NCBI RefSeq assembly: GCF_026341275.1
Contig: NZ_JAIFZO010000002.1
Coordinates: 6,478,118 to 6,542,117 of the forward strand
Reading direction: 5' to 3'
Length of the DNA: 64,000 bases
From: Streptomyces ortus
GTDB lineage: Bacteria > Actinomycetota > Actinomycetes > Streptomycetales > Streptomycetaceae
A model generated the notes under the pieces. That model saw only the letters and a list, made by a program, of their open reading frames with translations. It was not told the origin of the DNA and made no database searches. Below are positions 42,567 through 51,106 of the stretch, one piece after another. Made by a program: the position numbers and the translations under genes. Position 1 is the stretch's first letter. Each line of letters starts with the position of its first letter.

Positions 42567-44309
42567 ATGGCCAAGCAGAACGTCGCCGAGCAGTTCATCG
42601 ACATCCTCGTCCGCGCCGGCGTCAAACGCCTGTACGGGGTCGTCGGCGACAGCCTCAACCCGGTCGTCGACGCGATCCGACGCAACTCCGCCATCGACTG
42701 GATCCACGTCCGCCACGAGGAGACGGCCGCCTTCGCCGCGGGCGCCGAGGCCCAGATCACCGGCGGCCTCGCCGCCTGCGCGGGCTCCTGCGGCCCGGGA
42801 AACCTGCACCTCATCAACGGCCTGTACGACGCCCACCGCTCCATGGCCCCCGTGCTCGCCCTCGCCTCGCACATCCCGTCGAGTGAGATCGGCCTCGGTT
42901 TCTTCCAGGAGACCCACCCCGACCAGCTGTTCCGCGAGTGCAGCCACTACAGCGAGATGATCTCCAGTCCGCAGCAGATGCCCCGCCTGCTGCAGACTGC
43001 CATCCAGCACGCGATCGGCCAGGGCGGCGTGAGCGTGGTGACGCTGCCGGGTGACATCGCCGACGAACCCGCCCCGGACAAGGCCGCGGTGACCGCCCTC
43101 GTCACCTCCCGCCCCACCGTCCGCCCGGGCGACACCGAGATCGAACAGCTCGCCGCGATGATCGACGAGGCCGACAAGGTCACGCTCTTCTGCGGCAGCG
43201 GCACGGCGGGGGCGCACGCCGAGGTCATGGAGTTCGCGGAGAAGATCAAGTCCCCGGTCGGGCACGCCCTGCGCGGCAAGGAATGGATCCAGTACGACAA
43301 CCCGTACGACGTCGGTATGAGCGGACTCCTCGGGTACGGCGCCGCCTACGAGGCCACCCACGAGTGCGATCTGCTGATCCTGCTGGGCACCGACTTCCCG
43401 TACAACGCCTTCCTCCCCGACGACGTCAAGATCGCGCAGGTCGATGTGCGGCCCGAGCGGCTCGGGCGCCGCTCGAAGCTGGACCTCGCGGTGTGGGGTG
43501 ACGTGAAGGAGACCCTGCGCTGCCTGACCCCGAAGGTGAGCCCGAAGAGCAACCGCCGCTTCCTCGACAAGATGCTCAAGAAGCACTCGGCGGCGCTCGA
43601 CGGCGTGGTCAAGGCCTATACACGCAAGGTCGACAAGCACGTCCCGATCCACCCGGAGTACGTGGCCTCCGTGCTCGACGAACTCGCCGACGACGACGCC
43701 GTGTTCACCGTCGACACCGGTATGTGCAACGTATGGGCGGCCCGCTACATCACGCCCAACGGCCGCCGCCGCATCATCGGTTCCTTCTCGCACGGCTCCA
43801 TGGCGAACGCGCTGCCGCAGGCCATCGGCGCCCAGTTCACCGACCGGGGCCGCCAGGTCGTGTCGATGTCGGGCGACGGCGGATTCTCCATGCTGATGGG
43901 CGACTTCCTCACCCTCGTCCAGTACGACCTGCCGGTGAAGGTCGTCCTCTTCAACAACTCCTCGCTGGGCATGGTCGAGCTGGAGATGATGGTCGGCGGG
44001 CTGCCGGCGTACGGGACGAGCAACAAGAACCCCGACTTCGCCGCCGTCGCACGGGCCTGCGGTGCCTACGGCGTGCGCGTCGAGAAGCCCAAGGAGCTGG
44101 CGGGCGCCCTGAAGGACGCCTTCCGGCACAAGGGCCCCGCGCTCATCGACGTCGTCACCGACCCGAACGCCCTGTCCATCCCGCCGAAGATCAGCAAGGA
44201 GATGGTGACGGGCTTCGCATTGTCGGCGTCGAAGATCGTCCTCGACGGGGGAGTGGGCCGCATGGCGCAGATGGCCCGCTCGAACCTCCGTAACGTGCCC
44301 CGGCCGTAG
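42567..44309 (+). CDS. poxB: TPP-dependent pyruvate oxidase/dehydrogenase (PoxB-like)
   Basis: Flavin- and thiamine-diphosphate-dependent enzyme that decarboxylates pyruvate, probably to acetate with quinone or O2 as acceptor; 580 aa. The N-terminal PYR domain has RHEETAAFAAGAEAQ with the Glu that activates TPP. The FAD-binding middle domain and the PP domain follow, with the TPP/Mg motif GDGGFSMLMGDF (about 430) and FNNSSLGMVELEM. The C-terminal 20 residues could help membrane docking, as in E. coli PoxB. Members of this family can also be acetolactate synthase-like; the full-length match in motif order favours PoxB. The 3' end lies inside a 16-bp repeat array. Confidence 0.9.
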   Translation: MAKQNVAEQFIDILVRAGVKRLYGVVGDSLNPVVDAIRRNSAIDWIHVRHEETAAFAAGAEAQITGGLAACAGSCGPGNLHLINGLYDAHRSMAPVLALASHIPSSEIGLGFFQETHPDQLFRECSHYSEMISSPQQMPRLLQTAIQHAIGQGGVSVVTLPGDIADEPAPDKAAVTALVTSRPTVRPGDTEIEQLAAMIDEADKVTLFCGSGTAGAHAEVMEFAEKIKSPVGHALRGKEWIQYDNPYDVGMSGLLGYGAAYEATHECDLLILLGTDFPYNAFLPDDVKIAQVDVRPERLGRRSKLDLAVWGDVKETLRCLTPKVSPKSNRRFLDKMLKKHSAALDGVVKAYTRKVDKHVPIHPEYVASVLDELADDDAVFTVDTGMCNVWAARYITPNGRRRIIGSFSHGSMANALPQAIGAQFTDRGRQVVSMSGDGGFSMLMGDFLTLVQYDLPVKVVLFNNSSLGMVELEMMVGGLPAYGTSNKNPDFAAVARACGAYGVRVEKPKELAGALKDAFRHKGPALIDVVTDPNALSIPPKISKEMVTGFALSASKIVLDGGVGRMAQMARSNLRNVPRP

Positions 44310-44367
44310 CGTGTCCTGGCCGTAGCGTGTCCTGATCGTAACGGGTCCTGGCCTTGGCGTGTCCCGT
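44288..44367. repeat. Five 16-bp tandem repeats over the poxB 3' end
   Basis: Units of 16 bp begin at 44288, 44304, 44320, 44336 and 44352; the consensus is CCGTAGCGTGTCCTGG. The poxB stop (TAG, 44307-44309) lies in the second unit, and the array ends 2 bp before the stop of the convergent regulator gene. A change in copy number beyond the second unit would not alter the protein. Confidence 0.85.
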
Positions 44368-44369
44368 CG

Positions 44370-45707
44370 TCAGTCGGCGGGGACCCACTTGCGTTCCGAG
44401 CCCTCCGTTCCGTACCAGTAGCGCGGCAGGCCCTTGGTGGCGCTCGTACGGAACGGCCGGCCGTGGTCGTCGATACGGACCGTGCCGGTGCGCCCCTCGG
44501 AGGACCAGTCGAGCTCCAGGTACCAGTCGCAGCCGCAGGTCTCCGTCTGCGCCTCGACCAGCAGGACCTCCGGATCCGAGGCCGACACCCGGTAGGGCAT
44601 GCGCACGGCGGGGATCGGCGTGCCGGTGTCGTTGCCGGGCACCGCGCGGGCGATCGGCCGGTCCTTGTCCAGGTCGACGGCGAAGGAGCGCGGGGTGATC
44701 GAACCGCCGCAGCCCTGGTCCATGGCGTAGACGGTGCCCGGATCGGGGGCGGTGCGGCCGACCACCCGGACCCGCAGATCCGTCAGGACGACGGCGGTCG
44801 AGGTCCGGCCCTGCACAGAGATCTCCACGTTCGTCTGCCGTCCGTGCACCGCGCCCTGGGTCGCCGCCCAGGTACCGGCGTCCTGCGGGGCCGGTGGCGG
44901 CGGAACCTGCCCCGGGTCCTTGCGGATGACGTAGTCGTGGCCGCAGCCGAGCTTCCACGCCTGCGAGTTCGCGGTCCAGGTCAGGGGTGCGGAGACGGCG
45001 GCGCCGCCGTCGGCCTTCTGCTTCGTGCCCTTGGTGTCCTTCGCGCCCTTCGAACGCGAGGGCCCGCCGCTACCGGGGGACTCGGACGCCTTGCCCGTGG
45101 TACTGGCCGACGGGCTGCTCCCACTGGGGGACGGGCTCGTCGACGCGCGGTGGCGGGCGTCCGAGGTGGCCGTCGTGGGAGACGGGCGGACGCTCCCGGA
45201 GGCGTCGTCGGAGGAGCGGTCGCCGGAGAGAGCCGACAGGCTGCCCAGCGTGAGAAGCAGCGCGGACGCCGCCGCGACCGTGACGGTGATCCGCCGCCGG
45301 TACCAGGAGGGGCGGGGGCGCGCGGCGAGGGCGGGGACCGCCTCACTCGGCTGCGCGTCCCCGTCCGCCGCCGTGTCCTCCGTCGCCTCCGCCGCCGCCT
45401 CTTCCGCCGTGTCCGTGGCCGGGGTCTCCGAAGGGCCGGGCGTACGGGGCCGTTGTCGGGCCGCGACCGCCAGGATCCACCGGCGGTGCAGTTCGAGCCG
45501 CTCCTCCGGCGTCGCCCCGCACAGTGCGGCGAACCGCTCCACGGGCGCGAAGTCGAGCGGCACCGCGTCGCCTGCGCAGTAGCGGTGCAGCGTCGAGGTG
45601 TTCATGCTCACGCGGCGCGCCAGGGCACCGTAACTGCGGTCCGTCCGTGCCTTCAGACGTCTCAGCAGTGCCGCGAACTCCTCGACGTCCTCGTCCCGAG
45701 TCGCCAC
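44370..45707 (-). CDS. XRE-family HTH protein with a membrane helix
   Basis: Protein of 445 aa. Residues about 5-65 are an XRE-type helix-turn-helix (RSYGALARRVSMNTSTLHRYCAG). A basic segment and one membrane helix follow near 140-160 (ITVTVAAASALLLTLGSLSAL), then a Ser/Pro/Thr-rich linker, and an outside domain (about 250-445) with several cysteines (WKLGCGHDYVI, QGCGGSITP, ETCGCDWYLELDW). The topology is DNA-binding inside and a sensor-like domain outside. The GTG start has GGGGGAAC before it. The gene is divergent from two exported proteins, and a 17-bp array lies between. Confidence 0.87.
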   Translation of the reverse strand: MATRDEDVEEFAALLRRLKARTDRSYGALARRVSMNTSTLHRYCAGDAVPLDFAPVERFAALCGATPEERLELHRRWILAVAARQRPRTPGPSETPATDTAEEAAAEATEDTAADGDAQPSEAVPALAARPRPSWYRRRITVTVAAASALLLTLGSLSALSGDRSSDDASGSVRPSPTTATSDARHRASTSPSPSGSSPSASTTGKASESPGSGGPSRSKGAKDTKGTKQKADGGAAVSAPLTWTANSQAWKLGCGHDYVIRKDPGQVPPPPAPQDAGTWAATQGAVHGRQTNVEISVQGRTSTAVVLTDLRVRVVGRTAPDPGTVYAMDQGCGGSITPRSFAVDLDKDRPIARAVPGNDTGTPIPAVRMPYRVSASDPEVLLVEAQTETCGCDWYLELDWSSEGRTGTVRIDDHGRPFRTSATKGLPRYWYGTEGSERKWVPAD

Positions 45708-45973
45708 CGTTCCCCCGTACTGGTCGTCGGTACTGGTCGTCGCCCCCGCCGAGGGGCCTGTCCCGGCCCGGACGAGCATCCCAGGCACTCCATATACCTG
45801 CACGTCAGGGGGGATGGGATGGTTCCACCGCGGCGGAAACGGCGTCGCCTGTTGCGCATGCCCCGAGTGACGGCTGATGCTTCTGGTGTCGCACCGACCG
45901 CCGCCGGGCCGACCAGCCGGCGGCAGCCCACGACGGGCCCTCGCGACAAAACCCACCACTTGTGCGGGCGGTT

Positions 45974-46075
45974 CGCCCTGCACACAGAACGGCCATGCAC
46001 GGACAACGGCCATGCACGGACAACGGCCATGCACGGACAACGGCCGTGCACACAGATCGGCCCTGCACACGGATC
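45974..46075. repeat. Array of six 17-bp tandem repeats
   Basis: Units with a 17-bp period begin at 45974, 45991, 46008, 46025, 46042 and 46059. Copies 2-4 are identical (GGCCATGCACGGACAAC); the flanking ones share GGCC.TGCACAC.GA.C. It occupies the space between the divergent HTH-membrane gene and the secreted 222-aa protein, about 30 bp before the latter's ribosome site. The sequence is unrelated to the 17-bp array at 5453. Multiple operator copies for the divergent regulator are one possibility. Confidence 0.9.
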
Positions 46076-46106
46076 GTGCAGGCATTCGGACCCAGGGGGA
46101 CATGAA

Positions 46107-46775
46107 ATGAGCAAGCACACACGAGGCGCGGCGTTCACCGCACTCGCCGCCGCGGCCGTCGCCGTCGGTACGGTACTCGCCGGGCCGGCCGGTGCCGTCG
46201 TGAACACCTCGGCACCCGCATCGGTGCCGGACGCGGTACCCGCCTCGGTGACGTCGAGCGGCACGCCCAAGTTCCTGTCGGCCTCCCAGCTGCCGCCGCA
46301 CCCCTCGTCCGCCTGGACGGCCGGCAAGGTCACGCCCGGTGTGCCGGACGAGCTGGCGTTCTGCCTGGAGGACGCGCTGCCGGGCTACGACTCCTCGTAC
46401 CGGGACTTCCGGACCGACCTGGAGACCAACGCCCAGCAGCTGACCATCGTCGTCGGCAGCAACGCGAAGGCCGATGCCCTCGCCAAGCGGCTGAACAAGG
46501 AGATCAAGGCCTGTGCGGCCAAGGCCGAGCAGGCCGACCCCGAGATCGAGGCCACCCTGAAGGACTACGGCACGCTGCCGGTCGAGGAGGGCGCGCACGT
46601 CTACGGGGTGCACACCAACACCTCGTGGGGCGCCACCGACATCAACCTCTACGCGGTCGGCCGGGACGGCCGGGCCGTCACCGTCGTGAAGTGGGGTCAG
46701 ATGGGCGACTTCTCCGACGCGCCGGTGAAGGCCTTCAAGAAGACGACGACCACCGCGGTCAACAAGCTCTACTGA
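46107..46775 (+). CDS. Secreted protein of unknown function (222 aa)
   Basis: Exported protein with a clear signal peptide (about 1-31, AFTALAAAAVAVGTVLAGPAGA). The mature part (about 190 residues) has one pair of cysteines (AFCLEDAL and IKACAAK), which could form a disulfide, and a regular alpha/beta pattern. It resembles extracellular sensor-like domains, but I do not recognise the family. The ATG follows AGGGGGA. It is divergent from the HTH-membrane regulator and may be its partner; the second exported gene follows after 122 bp. Confidence 0.78.
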   Translation: MSKHTRGAAFTALAAAAVAVGTVLAGPAGAVVNTSAPASVPDAVPASVTSSGTPKFLSASQLPPHPSSAWTAGKVTPGVPDELAFCLEDALPGYDSSYRDFRTDLETNAQQLTIVVGSNAKADALAKRLNKEIKACAAKAEQADPEIEATLKDYGTLPVEEGAHVYGVHTNTSWGATDINLYAVGRDGRAVTVVKWGQMGDFSDAPVKAFKKTTTTAVNKLY

Positions 46776-46897
46776 CCGCCACCGAAGCCGGGGCCGCCCT
46801 CACGCGACGGGGGTCGAGAGGGCGGCCCCAATCGGCGCGACCGACCACCGCGCCGGACATGACCTGCGAAGAGCACCAGAACGGGGAGTACGGACCG

Positions 46898-47485
46898 ATG
46901 AACAGCAACAACAGCAGCAACGGCAGCAGCGCCACCGGCTACACCAGCAGCAGCGCCGACAGCACCAGTCACACCCGTAACAGCGGTGCCACCGGCCGCC
47001 GGAGGGGACGCCGTGCCGCTCTGGTCGCCGGCCTCGTCGTCGCGACCGCCCTGCCGCTCGGGATCACCGCGTCGGCCGAGGCGACCTCGGCCGACGCGAC
47101 GGCACGGACCGCCGCGTTCCGCTCGGTCAGCGGGCAGCCGTCGAACTCGGTGACCCGGATCGCCGACTTCTACGGCGCGTACATCGACGCGCAGAGCGGG
47201 CCGGGCGAGGGCGGAGACCTGGTCACCGAGCTCCGTAAGTACTACGTGGACGCCGACTACCTCAAGGAGATCGCGGCCTGGGAGGACGCGAACCACGCGG
47301 ACGGCGTCCTGCGGGCCCAGAACGTACCGGCGAAGTGGACGGTCACCGACAACGGCAAGGCGGACCGCTCGGAAGCGGTCGTGACCATGACCTGGGGCGA
47401 CAGGACCACGACCAAGCTCGTCGTCGACATGAACCGTGACCACGAGATCATCCACATCGGGGACAAGGGGATCGGCAGCAAGTAG
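46898..47485 (+). CDS. Exported protein of unknown function (195 aa)
   Basis: Long polar N-terminus of 35 residues (Asn/Ser/Thr-rich), then RRRGRRAALVAGLVVATALP as a signal or anchor helix at about 33-55, then an exported domain of about 140 residues. Within it DFYGAYIDAQSGPGEG and ELRKYYVDADYLKE are notable, with a C-terminal beta part (VTMTWGDRTTTKLVVDMNRD). No family is recognised. The ATG follows GGGGAG. Probably an operon or regulon member with the preceding secreted protein. Confidence 0.75.
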   Translation: MNSNNSSNGSSATGYTSSSADSTSHTRNSGATGRRRGRRAALVAGLVVATALPLGITASAEATSADATARTAAFRSVSGQPSNSVTRIADFYGAYIDAQSGPGEGGDLVTELRKYYVDADYLKEIAAWEDANHADGVLRAQNVPAKWTVTDNGKADRSEAVVTMTWGDRTTTKLVVDMNRDHEIIHIGDKGIGSK

Positions 47486-48138
47486 GCCAAATAGGGAAAG
47501 AGGGTGAAGTAGGCCACGTAGGCCACGTAGGACCAGTAGGCACAGAAGCACCGCGGGCCCGCAGGCCCTTGGGCCCTTGGCCCCCGGGGCCCGCAGGCCC
47601 TCGACAGCCATCGGCCGACCGGTGTACGGCCGGTGCGGCAGGTGGCTGTCGGCAGATGGACCGAGCGCCGACGACCGTTCCGCCAGCCGGAGACAGAGGC
47701 GCGAAGCGGTGTGCGCCCGTCCGGTACATCCCTGCCCCGCCCGGCAGTTGGACGGCGTCGCCCCCCGCGCGGGGGCCGCCTCCCCGGCCGGGCCGCGACC
47801 GGCGGGGGAGGCCGTCGGCGGGGTCGCCCCACCCTGGCCGGCGATCCGTGCGCCCTGGACAGTCCGCCGCCCGACCGGACCCCCCCCGCGTCACCAGTAC
47901 GTTCTCCGGCCGTCCCGGCGGAAGCGTACGCAACGCGCCGCACGGCACGCGCCCGTCGGCGTCCGCCGCCCGCGACCTGCTCACCACTTCTCGCCGTCGA
48001 CGGCACCCTCCCGAGGACTTCTCGGGCGGCTCTCGGGCGGCTGTCGCCACTGGACAGCCCACGTCGTACGACCGTCAACGAGCCACGTGACGGCCATGGT
48101 TGAGGAATCGACATGACTGCCGGGTTTCCCGGCGGGGC
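47486..48138. other. Long intergenic region without supported gene
   Basis: Several frames are open here in the GC-rich background, but none has a ribosome site and codon pattern that convinces. Near 47500-47540 there is a short array of GTAGGCCAC-like 9-mers. At 47555-47610 direct copies of GGGCCCGCAGGCCCT flank CTTGGGCCCTTGG, giving strong potential hairpins that could end transcription of the exported protein gene. Confidence 0.5.
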
Positions 48139-48195
48139 ATGCATTCCGTGAACGTGTTCGAGCAGGAGGGGTACCGAGAGCGGCGGGGGTCATGA
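48139..48195 (+). CDS. Possible 18-aa leader ORF coupled to the anti-sigma-like gene
   Basis: ATG at 48139, after CGGCGGGG, opens an 18-codon frame (MHSVNVFEQEGYRERRGS) whose TGA overlaps the ATG of the next gene (TCATGA). That arrangement is typical of translational coupling. It could be a short upstream ORF that controls expression of the ATPase gene. Codon number is too small for statistics, so this is a candidate only. Confidence 0.35.
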   Translation: MHSVNVFEQEGYRERRGS

Positions 48196-48722
48196 AGAGG
48201 TATGCGCGAGGAGGCGGTCCCGTCTTATCCGGGGCCTTCTCGGCGGAGACGGTGAACGCGGCCACGACCGTGGACGACGCGGCGATCACGGCGATGACGG
48301 CGGAGACGGCACTCGATCAGCAAGGGCTTCAGGAAGGCCTGGCGCAGCTAAGGCGCAGGCTCCGGCGCTGCGATCTGCGGGCCGTGCCCGAGGTCCGCCG
48401 GGCGCTGCGGCAGCAGCTCGCCCACTGGGGCAGGCCCGGCAGGTCCGAGACGGCGGAACTGCTCACCAGCGAGATCGTGACCAACGCGCTCGTCCACACC
48501 GACCAGGAGGCCCTGTTCACGGCGACCATCGGCCCGCGCGGACTGCGGGTGGAGGTACGGGACTTCGAGGGACGCAGGCCGAGGCTGCGCATACCGGACC
48601 CCGACGAGGGCACGCACGGCAGGGGGCTGATCCTGGTGCAGTCGCTCGCCGACGCGTGGGGCGTACGCATGCACGGGGTGGGGAAAGCGGTGTGGTTCGA
48701 ACTGGATGGGGGCGCGGCATGA
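48192..48722 (+). CDS. RsbW/SpoIIAB-like ATP-binding protein
   Basis: Predicted anti-sigma factor kinase-like ATPase of the HATPase_c_2 family, 176 aa. The GHKL motifs are LLTSEIVTNALVHT (N box), VEVRDFEGRRPRLR with the D of the G1 region, and GTHGRGLILVQSLAD (G2). The first 50 residues are a non-conserved leader; then LRRCDLRAVPEVRRALRQQL starts the domain. Dozens of similar proteins occur in Streptomyces genomes, with varied partners. It has no adjacent STAS or sigma gene. Its stop codon lies in the loop of the terminator hairpin. Confidence 0.88.
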   Translation: MKRYARGGGPVLSGAFSAETVNAATTVDDAAITAMTAETALDQQGLQEGLAQLRRRLRRCDLRAVPEVRRALRQQLAHWGRPGRSETAELLTSEIVTNALVHTDQEALFTATIGPRGLRVEVRDFEGRRPRLRIPDPDEGTHGRGLILVQSLADAWGVRMHGVGKAVWFELDGGAA

Positions 48723-48742
48723 ATTGCCGCGCCCCCATCCAG
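48702..48742. terminator. Perfect 18-bp hairpin terminator
   Basis: CTGGATGGGGGCGCGGCA (48702-48719) and TGCCGCGCCCCCATCCAG (48725-48742) are perfect reverse complements with a 5-nt loop TGAAT. The loop contains the TGA stop of the RsbW-like gene, so the last six codons form the left arm. It lies between two convergent genes and can work in both directions. Confidence 0.9.
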
Positions 48743-48794
48743 AGTCGGGGCGGTGGAGAGCCCCGGGTCCCGCTCGGCCGAGCTGTTGTCCCGG

Positions 48795-49826
48795 TCAGCC
48801 GAACTGCTGCTCCAGGTCCTTCAGCTTGCGCTCAAGGGAGTCGAGTCGAGGGAGGGCCATTGTGTCGTCCTCCGCGGTGAGATCGACGGTCCCCGAGTCC
48901 CCGCTGCGGCGGACCGGCTGCAACGAGGGTCGGGCGCGGGAAGGTAGTTCCGGCGTTGATATGGCAGGCTCCGAGGCGACCTGAGTGGCCGTCTGGGCGG
49001 ACTGGAGTTCCGCCTGACGGCCGCCGCGGCCGAGCGCGCCGCGGTGGCCGCGGGTGATCGCCTTGATGCGGGCACGGTCCAGCTTCTCCTGGTCGCGCCG
49101 GCGAAGGCGGTTCTGCTCCTTCTCGCGCTTGTCCTCGCGGACCTCCTCGACCGCCTCGTCCAGGCTGCGCACGTTCTCCAGCAGCATCAGCGACCAGGCG
49201 CCGTACGTCTCACGAGGAGCGCGCAGCCACCGTACGATCCGGATCTGGGGCAGCGGCCGGGGCACCAGGCCCTGCTCGCGCAGAGCGGCGCGGCGGGTCT
49301 GCTTCAGCGCGCGGTCGAACAGGACGGCGGCCGACAGGGACATGCCGGCGAAGAAGTGCGGGGCACCCGCGTGGTCGAGGCCCCGGGGAGCGTGCACCCA
49401 GTTGAACCAGGCGGCGGCGGCTGCGAACGTCCACACGAGTATCCGGGAGCCGAGCGCCGCGTCGCCGTGGCTGGCCTCGCGCACCGCGAGTACGGAACAG
49501 AACATGGCCGCGCCGTCCAGGCCGAACGGCACCAGGTACTGCCAGCCGCCGGACAGGTTCAGATTCTGCTCGCCGAAGCCGACCAAACCGTGGAAGGAGA
49601 GTGCGGCGGCGACCGCGGCGCAGCAGAAGAGCAGTACGTAGGACGCGGTGCCGTAGACGGCTTCCTTGCGTCTGCGGCGTTCTTCCGAGCGCTCCCACGA
49701 GTCTTCGGTCTGGCTCTTCTCCCCGGCGCGCTTGCCACGCGCGAGCACCGCAACCGCCGCCAGCAGGCCCAGGAGCAGCACGGCGCCGGGTAGCAGCCAG
49801 TTCAGCGATATGTCGGTCAGTCTCAT
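48795..49826 (-). CDS. DUF2637 (SpdB-like) membrane protein
   Basis: Membrane protein of 343 aa. Four or so hydrophobic segments: about 8-27, 57-80, 90-110 and 117-140, in the DUF2637 pattern with GLDGAAMFCSVLAVRE and AAAWFNWVHAPRGLDHAG. The soluble C-terminal half (about 190-343) is highly charged with a coiled-coil stretch (AVEEVREDKREKEQNRLRRR) and ends in KLKDLEQQFG. DUF2637 proteins are chromosomal relatives of plasmid-spread proteins (SpdB2 type), but chromosomal copies are of unknown function. Start: ATG after AAGGGA. Confidence 0.83.
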   Translation of the reverse strand: MRLTDISLNWLLPGAVLLLGLLAAVAVLARGKRAGEKSQTEDSWERSEERRRRKEAVYGTASYVLLFCCAAVAAALSFHGLVGFGEQNLNLSGGWQYLVPFGLDGAAMFCSVLAVREASHGDAALGSRILVWTFAAAAAWFNWVHAPRGLDHAGAPHFFAGMSLSAAVLFDRALKQTRRAALREQGLVPRPLPQIRIVRWLRAPRETYGAWSLMLLENVRSLDEAVEEVREDKREKEQNRLRRRDQEKLDRARIKAITRGHRGALGRGGRQAELQSAQTATQVASEPAISTPELPSRARPSLQPVRRSGDSGTVDLTAEDDTMALPRLDSLERKLKDLEQQFG

Positions 49827-50147
49827 CTGGGGTCCCTTGCATTGGGATAGGGCGTAACGCCCGTCATAGTGGCCCAATCCCGCGGGTCCTCAGGGGGTTT
49901 CGGGGCAAGAGGCCGCCAAGAGAGTGCAAGGGGATGCGCGTGGGCGGCATTCTCCTCGAACTGCCGCTTGAGGAGCGGGAGTTGAGTTCGAGTTAGATTA
50001 CCCGTACGGGTGGTTCCACGGAAAGTTCCTGCGCCAAGTGAGGATATTGTGAACCAGCCGTGACCTCAGCGCCCGCGTCCATGGCAAAACACCGGGTCCG
50101 GCGGTGAGTTGATCTTACTTGATACGGAAGGCGCTCCCGCGCGGGGC
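49827..50147. other. Intergenic region with a 12-bp palindrome
   Basis: No gene is supported. Upstream of the DUF2637 gene GGGCGT-A-ACGCCC-like repeats occur at about 49851-49863 within the likely promoter zone. Near the FhuF-like gene's 3' side the perfect palindrome ACCCGTACGGGT lies at 50000-50011; it may be a protein-binding site. The remainder shows nothing notable. Confidence 0.45.
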
Positions 50148-51080
50148 TCAGGCCGCAGCCCCAGCCTCCGCCGCGCCCGGCGCCTCCGTCGCTGCTGCCT
50201 CCGCCTCCGCCAGGGCCGTCAGCTTGGCGATGCGTACGGCCTCGGTGTTGCGGGGGCAGTTGGCGCAGGTGTCCTCGGCGTCGAGGGTGTAGTAGAAGCA
50301 GCAGCTGGCCCGGTCGCGGGTGGGCAGGCACTGGCCGTTCGGACCGGTCACCTCACGGAAGCCGGCCGTGCCGACGTACGGCTTGATGGTGCCGGGGAAC
50401 AGCTGTTCCAGCTCCCGCGTCGCACGCTCCTGCTCGCCGAGCAGACCGGCGACGTAGTGCAGGCTCTCGACGACCTCGTCGGTCGCCATGGCCCACAGGG
50501 CGCGCCCGCGGCGCCGCATGCGCGGGCCGAAACCGCTCAGGACCGGCTCCAGGTGCTCAGTGACGGAGGCCCGCACCTCGGCACGCAGAGCCTCTTCGTC
50601 CCGGACGACGCGGGCGCCGGGCAGGCTCGCCGCGGGGTCGTCCGGGAGGCAGGCGAAGGTGCCCACGCGTACCGCGATACGGCCGGGCATGCGCTGGAAG
50701 GTGACGTCCTGCACGGGGAAACGGGGGACGCGGCGCAGGAGGAACCACGGAACCGTGATCAGCAGACAGGCCGGCCAGGCGTACCGGTGGAGGCCGAAGC
50801 CGGCGATCACGTCCGGGCGGGCCCGGTGTCCGTGGTCGGCCAGCACCTGCTCGTCGTCCCACGCGAGATAGGACTCGAACTCGGGCCCCGCCTCCGCGAG
50901 CCGCGCGACACCGACCCGTCCGTCGCCCGTCGGGGCGGGCTCGCCCGGCGCGAGTTCCGTCACACCCAGGGCCGGGAACGCCTCGGTCATCCGCGTGTAC
51001 GCCTCGGTGAGGACCGAGGGGGCCGGACGCGCTCCGCCGGTGGTCGCGGGCGCTGTCACGGCCGGGGCGGGAGCGGACAT
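50148..51080 (-). CDS. FhuF-like ferric siderophore reductase, 2Fe-2S
   Basis: Predicted cytoplasmic reductase that releases iron from ferric siderophores, 310 aa. The C-terminal motif ASCCFYYTLDAEDTCANCP has cysteines in the pattern CCX10CX2C that binds an unusual 2Fe-2S cluster in FhuF. The rest is the FhuF-type helical domain (CLLITVPWFLLRRVPRFPVQ). An iron-box operator sits 27 bp upstream, consistent with induction under iron limitation. No siderophore genes are adjacent. The first 25 residues (Ala/Pro/Thr-rich) are not conserved. Confidence 0.88.
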   Translation of the reverse strand: MSAPAPAVTAPATTGGARPAPSVLTEAYTRMTEAFPALGVTELAPGEPAPTGDGRVGVARLAEAGPEFESYLAWDDEQVLADHGHRARPDVIAGFGLHRYAWPACLLITVPWFLLRRVPRFPVQDVTFQRMPGRIAVRVGTFACLPDDPAASLPGARVVRDEEALRAEVRASVTEHLEPVLSGFGPRMRRRGRALWAMATDEVVESLHYVAGLLGEQERATRELEQLFPGTIKPYVGTAGFREVTGPNGQCLPTRDRASCCFYYTLDAEDTCANCPRNTEAVRIAKLTALAEAEAAATEAPGAAEAGAAA

Positions 51081-51106
51081 GCAAGGACCCCGTTTCTGGA
51101 TCTTCG

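Noticed and set aside
40845..44129. Antisense open frame of about 1090 codons opposite poxB
   Set aside because: The plus strand encodes a full PoxB-like enzyme; the antisense frame has Val/Asp/Gly-rich composition typical of a shadow.
47577..48116. Several overlapping open frames of 150-200 codons in the 47.5-48.1 kb spacer
   Set aside because: All frames are open to a similar degree, none has a credible ribosome site or domain, so none was called.
48795..49826. Evidence for an integrated plasmid because of the SpdB-like protein
   Set aside because: No tra, rep, integrase or att-site sequence is near; DUF2637 genes are common on Streptomyces chromosomes.
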